Below are positions 56,467 through 64,000 of a DNA stretch of 64,000 nucleotides, one piece after another; the stretch's first letter is position 1, and the number at the start of each line of letters is the position of its first letter. The notes under the pieces were generated by a model. That model did not search any database. It was not told where the DNA came from and was given only the letters and a program-made list of their open reading frames with translations. The position numbers were made by a program, and so were the translations under genes. The DNA comes from Eremomyces bilateralis CBS 781.70. Its lineage: Eukaryota; Ascomycota; Dothideomycetes; Eremomycetales; Eremomycetaceae. The stretch spans positions 470,744 through 534,743 of the forward strand of contig NW_022985069.1 in the NCBI RefSeq assembly GCF_010015585.1, read 5' to 3'.

Positions 56467-58671
56467 TTACCACACAATACCCCTCCAGTCCGGGATTCCT
56501 GCATCAACGTTCCTCCAAACGTGTCCGTCCCAGCCGAGTCCCTCCTTGCCAAGCATGCCCTCCCAACCGACCATGACACCGAGGAGCCTGCATCCTGCAG
56601 AGCTGACCGCGCAGACCACCGCGTCGCACTTGCTGAGAATGCTGAGATCAAGCAGGTAGCTCCTGGCGAGCATCTCTCGCAGCTGCAATGTCTCCTGGCT
56701 CGGTGGGATGTAGTCCGAAATCCCGGCGTTTGATAGACTGGAGCCGGGCGAGTTGACGTCTGAATGGCCACCATTGTTGGAAGCCAACTTTGAAGGGTCG
56801 TCTTCATGTTGCGGTGGCTCCACCGGCTTTACCTTCGGTGGTATTGGCTTTAACTTCTGATTCGATGGCGGCCGTTGGCGGTTTGGCCGAGGGCCTCCAA
56901 CGGTACTCTGTTTACTTTTGTGGTCATGACCGAGCGACCAGAACACATCGGCGTAGAACCCTCCTTCCCAACCCAGCATATCGTCGACCCAACGCTTGAT
57001 TGGAGTCGCAGGCTTGCCACGATTTGCTGCAGCCGCTTCAGCAGCCGCCTTTGCTCGGGCGGCTTCCATCTGAATCTTTGAGCCAAGAATAATCCGGTCT
57101 TGCGCACGTGTTGCGCGTGACACCTCTGGCTCGAAGAAAATGTCCGGATCGTCCGAGGCAAGAATCAACTTGCTTTCCGACAAGCCAGGAGCGCCATGCC
57201 GTTTACCGTGCGTCGCTCGAAAGACAGCCTTTGCGAACGGGGAACGGGATTTTCGGTTCTTCGAGCGCTGTGAGTGGGGGGTAATCATGCCCAGACCAGT
57301 GGCGTCTTCCGCTCCGTCCTCGAACAGCTGGTATAGAACCTCCCTTCCCTCGTCCGTATATCTCGTCAAAGGTAAGTAATCGTCTCGGTACTGTGACTCG
57401 TACGGATGTCGGTCGCCTCTTCGGATATGCATTCCTACAGCCATGCCGCCCTCTTTTCTTGTCTGGTCGACGAGCTGCTTTACCCGCTGGTCTGCATATT
57501 TCTGGTCTCCTTCATCGGCAAGTTTGAAAAGCGCCTCATACCCTCTTCGGGCAAGCGCAAAAATGTTCTTTTGTCGCGCTGTCCCCATTCCTTTCGGATC
57601 CTCAAACGCTTCAATAAAGTGATGGCCAAAAGCGAAGGAATGCGTGGCAGAAGAAATGACTTTGTGGCGAGCGGAGTACGGGCAAGGAAGTCGATGGTGT
57701 GACGGCGGTGGAAGGCAAGATGGCGGCGGGGGATCCTGGAAGTAGGTCGTATAATTTCCATACGCCCACCTGGTGTCATCTACGAAGAAAGCTCTCTTTT
57801 CCTTCTCCGCAAGACCATATGCCATCCAGAGGCCCATGAGTGCCTTGCCAAACCCGGCATCGGTGCTCTCCAGGACGTATGTAAGGCTCCGCTTGCACAC
57901 TTTCAAATTCTCCGAACCTTCATCTTCGACCAAAGCTTCCTGAGCCTCCCCCACCTGTGGTAGCAGTCCCTCTCTTTCAGCTTCATCGATATCTATGAAG
58001 AATTTGTCCGTTTGATAGTACCCGTGTCTCTTTTTTCGAAGCTTCATCATACCAGTAAGGCCTCGCTCGGGTTTGTCAGGCTGTCCCGGCTCGTGATCCA
58101 CTCTGCCCTTCGCGACCCTCGATAGGTGATGCGGCATGTCATGCGCCTGCTCGCACAATTCATGATACCAGTTTTGCTCCAAGGGAAAATCGTACTGCTC
58201 AGGGATACTAATTGTCCAACTCGGTCTCCCAGCCTTGTCATGAACTATGAGAGCTGTAGGATAGTCCGGAGGTGCATCCTCCCCAACAATCTCATAGCCT
58301 GCTTCTCCCGGCCGAGGTCTTGGTGGCCGTAGTTGTGGTAATGTATTCGATCCTTGGGGGGGAGATTGGGAGAAGAGTCTCGGACCATATGCGAGGATGT
58401 GAAGCGCACCCCATAGAACGAGTATGATTCCGAGGAGTGGAAATAGAAGCTTCCATACTAGTCTGCTAGATCGAAGCGGTGTTCTTTTGCCGTGCCTTGG
58501 GATTAGAGATGGTAAGCTCGGAGAACTAGGCGTTCTGGGGGAGAGAAGAGGTCGGTTCAATGGGACGCCAAGTCGTGGGGATAGTGAGGATGTAGATGAT
58601 ATGGAAAGATGTGTCGGCTTTCGAGAATGCATGTCGGATCGTGGAGAGCGCGGATGTGAAGAAATAATCAT
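56467..58671 (-). CDS. FUT8-like (GT23-type) fungal glycosyltransferase, type II membrane protein
   Basis: Single exon, 734 aa. The cytosolic N-terminus is Ser/Pro-rich (about 70 aa). A single TM anchor follows (LVWKLLFPLLGIILVLWGALHILAYG), then a luminal domain. The nucleotide-sugar motif GMHIRRGDRHPYES resembles the HxRRxD motif of alpha-1,6-fucosyltransferases. The segment DAVVCAVSSAGCRLLGVMVGWE near the C-terminus matches the conserved CxxSSxxCRL-type end of that fold. A low-complexity Pro/Ser/Gln insert sits between them. Fungal members are of unknown donor and acceptor, since core fucose is not expected in moulds. A perfect 86-bp duplication begins 23 bp upstream of the start. Confidence 0.82.
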   Translation of the reverse strand: MIISSHPRSPRSDMHSRKPTHLSISSTSSLSPRLGVPLNRPLLSPRTPSSPSLPSLIPRHGKRTPLRSSRLVWKLLFPLLGIILVLWGALHILAYGPRLFSQSPPQGSNTLPQLRPPRPRPGEAGYEIVGEDAPPDYPTALIVHDKAGRPSWTISIPEQYDFPLEQNWYHELCEQAHDMPHHLSRVAKGRVDHEPGQPDKPERGLTGMMKLRKKRHGYYQTDKFFIDIDEAEREGLLPQVGEAQEALVEDEGSENLKVCKRSLTYVLESTDAGFGKALMGLWMAYGLAEKEKRAFFVDDTRWAYGNYTTYFQDPPPPSCLPPPSHHRLPCPYSARHKVISSATHSFAFGHHFIEAFEDPKGMGTARQKNIFALARRGYEALFKLADEGDQKYADQRVKQLVDQTRKEGGMAVGMHIRRGDRHPYESQYRDDYLPLTRYTDEGREVLYQLFEDGAEDATGLGMITPHSQRSKNRKSRSPFAKAVFRATHGKRHGAPGLSESKLILASDDPDIFFEPEVSRATRAQDRIILGSKIQMEAARAKAAAEAAAANRGKPATPIKRWVDDMLGWEGGFYADVFWSLGHDHKSKQSTVGGPRPNRQRPPSNQKLKPIPPKVKPVEPPQHEDDPSKLASNNGGHSDVNSPGSSLSNAGISDYIPPSQETLQLREMLARSYLLDLSILSKCDAVVCAVSSAGCRLLGVMVGWEGMLGKEGLGWDGHVWRNVDAGIPDWRGIVW

Positions 58672-61324
58672 GGCGGATGACCTGGTGTCTCCGTCACCAG
58701 TCCAATGGTGAGTCTTAACTGGTAGACGCCACTTTCAAATGCAATAGAAATTATGAACGAATGTAGGGCTATAGCATTAGCACCAGTCCAATGGTGAGTC
58801 TTAACTGGTAGACGCCACTTTCAAATGCAATAGAAATTATGAACGAATGTAGGGCTATAGCATTAGCACGAGTATACGAAAGCTCTCAATGAGGTGAAAT
58901 GGTGAAGGAAATGTCGACGGTGACGTTGTGCCGTTGCCCGGCCGTTGGAATTTGGCAAAAGGGATAGAAAAAGATAATGCGATCTAAGGAAGACCAGAAT
59001 GTAGATCGAGTTGATATGATGAGGATCGTCGAACCGTCCGATCAACGGCCTATCAAACGCCCCACAGGGTCCTGTTACAGGCCGAAACACGGAAACGGGA
59101 GGAGGGTCGACCCATACAGGGCAAACGGAGTACACCAGATTGAATGAGCAGGTTGGAGGACTCAGATAACGTTTCGACTCAGGATTGATCAAGAAGGTCT
59201 GACAAAGAAAGATGGCGGAGCGACATCACGAAGATGCGCTGGTTGCAGCGGAAAGCTAACTTGGATGGATGTGAAAAAAGAATCGCACTAGCAAGAGGCA
59301 GACCCGGCGTATATGCATTAAGATGTCCACAGGACAGGCAAATTATGCCGAGAAAGCAGGATATGGTCCGGGGTCCTTCCTGATCAGCTTCATTCCGAGA
59401 CGTTGTGAGATATTCCAGCATAATATGGGAGCACAGCAGCTTGCATCGTCGTATGAATGGATGGCTGCTGCTGCTCCCGCTGCCGCTCACCTTGAGACCA
59501 TTTATGTGCCCCTTTGATGATCTTGTCGATTACAAGGCTCGAATGACGACCACCATGTTGACCTTCTGTATTCAAAGAAGTTCGATGGGACCGGACTTGC
59601 GCCGGTCGGAACGATTGACGTGAGGGATGTCGTTCCGGGACAAGATGTGTGAGAAGGAGAGTCACTAGAGAGAGGGAGGGGATGTGGACAAGGGCTCTGA
59701 TACGCTTGGCCCGCCCACTTGAAACACGCCATGATGTCGTGCGACGTTTCCATTAAATACGTCCTCCGATACGGAGTACTCTCTGCACTCTGGTCTTTGG
59801 TCTACTATGTATGGGTTCTCGTCACTATTATGGTTTCCCAGCCAAATCTAGGAATCCGTCTAAACTCTAATTTCCAACCAGAATACAAGATAACAAAGGG
59901 GGGTGTGGCACGTGGGTCCTGGCAAATCACATGACCACTAATGTGTCACGTGAAATTGCCTTGAACGTCACCTAACTTGGGACAACCAGGCGGTTAAACT
60001 TGATCGTGCAACAATAGAGGACAAAGACGCCAAGTATAACATTGTACCCGGTTCGTATATTCATGAAAAGGTTGGCTACAAAGGATTGATTATTGTGAAA
60101 ATGAGACTCTTCGGCCATGTTGCTCCGCCACAACTCTGCCTTGTACACGTTGCAGTGCAGGTAGTAAAGTACGGCAGCGCAAGTCTCATTCATTGCGCCG
60201 ACTTCACTCTGAGTCATGAAAGAACGACTGGAATACTGGATGTCTGAGATGGTGAGTCCATTGTGTACAGTATCGACGCGACCAAGGAATTGTGTTTTCT
60301 TCTGGCACGTCAGGATAGTATGCTGTATGGTCAACTGAGTCTGGCATCCAGATTGCCCTCAGCTGTCAAAAGGTGTAGATCATGGTAGCTTGACAAGGGA
60401 TGAATGAGCAAGGATACTGATGCCTCAGCGATTGCGAATGGAGCCAAATCGATGAAATAAAGCGAGGTAGGAATTGTTGTTGCAGACAACAAGAAAGACC
60501 AGAAGCGGACGGGACATATGATACAGATACAGTACTGGTATTGGTATATCAGTAAGGGAGCAAGACACGAAACGAGCATTCAACTGCCCAACATTGAAGA
60601 CCCTATTCTAACCCCTTGATTGTGAGGTAATTTACCATATTACCTACCCACCTATTTCAATGCAATAAGGGATCCATTCCTTACATATCGCAATCACTCA
60701 GTTGGTAGACCAAGGTGTTGACACCTTCGTTCTTTCGTACATTTAGCGGCTCCTCATGCAGCAAACCCATGAACTTAATATACATGATAGTATCATATGC
60801 CGACCAGTGGACTCGTTGGATTGGAAAAGAGAAACAAAACAGAGCAAGTCTCGTACAGGATGCAGTGGGACTCCAAGCCCGGCTTGCGCCAGGCGTCTTC
60901 GTCGCGGAAACCATCCATGAAGAGAGACCCCCTATCCGATGCCCTGATGCCTTGTGAAGCTCGCTGAAAAGAAAGTGTAGACGAAAAAAGATCGATGCAA
61001 AGTGGGTATGGGTATGGTTTAACGACAGATGGAAGAATCCAAGAAAGGGTATCGGTGGAGAAGTAGAAAGAAAGAAAAAATAGAACGAAATAGAAAGCTC
61101 ATCGGGGACGCCAGTTCCGCAACATCTTGAATACCACATGACGCCATCAAATCAATTCGTTCTCTTCCTTCGAGCGGGCAGTTTGTCACTGCAGTCCTGT
61201 GAATCGCCCATGCAGACATAGAATGAAAGGCTCGTCGGGCGCGGAAAACTCGTAAAGCGCATTGCTTGGAAATCCATGACCGGATCTTCTCCACAGGAGT
61301 CAGAAAGAGGATGGGAAACTGAGA
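58672..61324. other. Long gene-poor interval
   Basis: This 2.65-kb stretch lies between the start of the FUT8-like gene and the 3' end of the kinesin gene. It starts with the 86-bp tandem duplication. The rest contains only short open frames without recognisable features. One TACGGAGTA motif (about 59771), a string common in Eurotiales promoters, is present. Confidence 0.45.
58695..58866. repeat. Perfect 86-bp tandem duplication (two copies)
   Basis: 58695-58780 and 58781-58866 are identical over 86 bp, with three more bases (CAC) continuing. Each copy carries a CCAAT box (TCCAATGG). The array lies directly upstream of the FUT8-like gene, in its promoter or 5' UTR. Perfect identity means it is very recent or an assembly artefact. 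Confidence 0.95.
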
Positions 61325-64000
61325 TCATTTCCCGACCACAATGCCACTATCCACCCTCACCTCCTCCTCTTCCGTGGTGCCGAGCGCTGGGCCGCCAACC
61401 ACGCCGCCAACCGCGCCTCCAACCGCGCCTCCCTCCGCCTTTTCGTCCCCATCAATATTCAAGACGCCCCCCGCAAAGCTCATCCGGCTCCGCTCCGTGA
61501 TCATCTGATCCAGCAACCGCGTCATTTCCTCGACGCCCCGCCGTCGCTCTTCGCCTTCCGTCGTCTCCTTCTCCGTGCCACCGTTCAGCAGCGCAACCGG
61601 CGTGTGCTTCACCCCGTTCGGTGCCACCGGCCCTGCCTCGTTCGTTGCCACCGGCCCCGCGGCGTTCAACGCGGCGGCGCTGCCTGCGCTCCCACCACTC
61701 CCGCCGCTACTCTGACTCCGCACGCTCGCTCGCTTGTTCACCAGAATCGGGCTGACCGTGCGACTCGCAGGGGAGCCACCAACGTTCAATCCCAACCCCA
61801 CCCCATTCCCCGTGTCGACCTTCAGATCCCCAAGCCGCAACCGCGACCTCAGCGCCTGACACATCCGCTCCAGATCGCCCACCCGGCCCCTCAGCTCGCT
61901 GATCTCCCGGTCCTTCTCCTGGAACACTACTTCGACCCCCGCGCCGTCCTTCCCGTCCTTCGCTGCGGACTCGCGACACGCGACGCAGAAGCTCGTGCCG
62001 GCACCGCTCGGCCCGCCGAAGAAACCGCTGGAGATACGGCTGCTGGAGCTGCGGCGCGCCTGCAGCAGGCGGCGCTCGAGCGTATTGATGTAGCGGTTTT
62101 TGTCGGCGACGTCGGCGCGCAGCGCGTGCAGTTGGGTTGAGAGGGACGCGGTGCCGTCGCCGTTGCTACCGAGGCTGTCGGTCGAGTCGGCGTCGGAGGC
62201 GGCAAAGTTGAGGGCTGGGGATGGGTGCACGCCGTGGGTGGCGGGGGTGGAGGCGGTGGAGAGGCGGGAGGCGGAGGTGTGGCGCTGGAGGGAGCGGAGG
62301 GAAGCGGAGCCGGATTCGGTGCGGCGAAGGGCGGTGGGAGGATGTGGAGCGCCGTTTGCGTCGAGGGTGGTCGTGGAGGCAGATCGGGCGGAGGTGGTGG
62401 ACGCTTGGCGGCTGAGAGGGAGTTGAAGATCGGCGGCGGACATGAGGGATTGGCGGGAGGAATGGGCAGTAGGCCTATTGCCCAGGGCGGAGACGCTGCG
62501 AGGTACGGTCATATTATGTGTGTGATTGACGCCGATGGATTTCGATGATAGAATGAGGCGGTTGAGGTGCTCGATTCGCTCTTTCAGGGCGGTACGTGCA
62601 AGCTGCATCTCGAGCATTTGCTCTTCGTGGCGAGCTTGCATCTCTTCCTCTTCTTTGGCCTTCCGCTCACGCTCTTCCTCGGCGTCGAGAGCGGCCGACT
62701 CCGGATCATGATCGGGCTCGCCTATCGCGCCCGATGCGCCGCCTTTGGATGAAACGTCCTTCTGCCCTTCGAGCTGGCGACGGAGCTCGAGGATTTCCAC
62801 TCGATACCGGTCAAGAAGAGCTCGGGAAGTTGCATCACCTGCGAGAGCTTCCTCCGCCTTTTTGGCGTGCGAGACGATATTGTTCTTGGCACGAGAAGCG
62901 AACTTGAGAGTATTCAACGTCTCGCCAGTGTGATTCTGAGCGCTCGCCACGGATCCCGCAGACCCGATTTGGATGGTACAAAGGATTGAAACCAGAGAGT
63001 TCCCTGAGAGTGCGGGTTGGAGGAGTCGGGTGAGTTTCGAGTCGCGGTAAGGTAAATGCTTGAGGCCGTCTTTACCATCTTTCTCCTTGCCATCCCCCTT
63101 CTTGTCTCCATCTTTATCCCCGGACAATCTTCCGATGACAGTTCCAAGCGTAAGCAGGGACTTATTGATGTGCGCTCCCTCCGTCCTTCGCTCCTTATTT
63201 TCTGCAGCCCGTTCACTCCCGGCCAAATCGATCAAGCTTAGTGTACTCACGCGAACACCACCTGGAGCAATACCCGTTCGCTTGTCGGCGCCTGGGGCCG
63301 AGGCGCCAGGTGGTGAACTTCGTTCCCGCGACTCAACGACGATCTGCACGACGGCATGCGAACGGGAACTTCTCGCGTTATATTGCGTCGATCCGGTCCG
63401 CCTAGAATTGTCACCTCTAGCGATCACTCTCAGCAACTGCGTCGGGCTCTGTACGATCTCTTCCTTCAGCGGCGTGGCGTAGACGCCTCTCTTGCTATCC
63501 TCCCGTAGTTTAATCTCTTCTTGCGGACCTCCCGTCATTCCGTTCACACCGGCAGCCGGGGTCGATAGCAGGTCGTGGATCTTCTCGTTGTAGATTTCCA
63601 GATAGCTGACCCGCAGCAAGAATTCTCGATGGGGCGTTTCGCGGATGAAGGAGAAGATGTCGGTGATGGCAAGTGGGATCACACCAGGGCTGGTGGCCGT
63701 ACCTTGCATGGAAAAGGTCTTACCAGTGCCTGTCATACCATAGGCGAAAACGGTGCCGTGGTAACCCTCCATGACACGGCGCACGAGACGCTTTGCGGCA
63801 GAATCGTAGACTTTGGCATTCTGGTCGTGCGCAGCGAAGACATTGTCTAGAACATGGCTGTTAGCACAATATATGAGCACGTGCAATCGCCGGGAACTTA
63901 CCATAATAATACTCTCCCCCTTCCCTTCCACGATACGATATCAAAGACCGTCTTCCGTCAACCATCCACTCCAATTCGCTCTTTTGTCCATCATGCCCAA
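61325..64000 (-). CDS. kipA: Kinesin-7/Kip2-type motor protein (5' end outside window)
   Basis: Two exons are visible: 64000-63902 (partial) and 63846-61325, joined by a 55-nt intron (GEYYYDNVFAAH across the junction). The motor has the P-loop AYGMTGTGKTFSMQG, switch I NARSSRSHAV and switch II LIDLAGSERAAENKERR. The tail of the motor reads NHTGETLNTLKFASRAKNNIVSHAKK, which is characteristic of the Kip2/KipA/CENP-E class. Coiled-coil segments follow (REKE/AEEERERKAKEEEEMQ and a later RYINTLERRLLQA), then a Ser-rich tail ending in a GAVGG repeat. KipA moves to microtubule plus ends and sets hyphal growth direction in Aspergillus. The N-terminal motor edge lies outside the window. Confidence 0.92.

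Noticed and set aside
1-64000. tRNA, rRNA and CRISPR features
   Set aside because: No T-loop/anticodon pattern, rRNA-like conserved core or regularly spaced repeat array was found on either strand by reading.

Overview
The window is nuclear DNA of a filamentous ascomycete (Pezizomycotina, most likely Eurotiomycetes). The evidence is dense genes on both strands, many phase-consistent introns of about 45-65 nt with GTRNGT donors and CTRAY branch sites, and orthologues of typical mould proteins (IRE1/IreA, a Kip2/KipA-type kinesin, an acetamidase-type amidase, GMC oxidoreductase, P450). No prokaryotic features, rRNA, tRNA or CRISPR were seen. There is one assembly gap of 240 N (22593-22832). Exon boundaries were worked out by hand from splice signals and frame continuity.

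Layout. 1-12048: the 3' end of a germinal-centre-type kinase gene, a secreted PAF-acetylhydrolase-like enzyme with six exons, a secreted repeat-bearing protein, an M20 amidohydrolase and an ER/Golgi class I alpha-mannosidase (GH47). 12409-17125: an unresolved hypothetical gene and the unfolded-protein sensor IRE1. 18264-28545: an accessory stretch with a kappa-type GST/DsbA protein, a GMC oxidoreductase, a hAT-like inverted-repeat transposon with an 8-bp target duplication, a P450 and an amidase. The P450 and the amidase each lie downstream of one copy of a diverged direct repeat of about 250 bp. 28661-41793: SVP26/TEX261, BUD23, mitochondrial IDH1, a short-chain dehydrogenase, a GFA-domain protein, a large RING protein and a 2OG-Fe(II) oxygenase. 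44094-53555: a housekeeping block with COX23, CCT2, SAD1/USP39, proteasome beta-4 and UTP13. 54077-64000: a Cys-rich protein, a FUT8-like glycosyltransferase and a Kip2-type kinesin running off the right edge.

Functional links: IRE1, the GH47 mannosidase and SVP26 all act in ER/Golgi protein quality control and glycan processing. CCT2/SAD1, PRE1/UTP13 and SVP26/BUD23 are head-to-head pairs with short shared promoters. The GST-GMC-P450-amidase stretch looks like a small detoxification or secondary-metabolism neighbourhood, but no backbone enzyme, transporter or regulator is visible.

The observations I consider most worth a second look are: a sharp switch from C-rich to G-rich coding sequence near the 3' end of at least nine genes on both strands; the duplicated upstream regions of the P450 and amidase; introns that split or directly follow the start codon in the proteasome beta-4 and CCT2 genes; and a perfect 86-bp tandem duplication just upstream of the FUT8-like gene.
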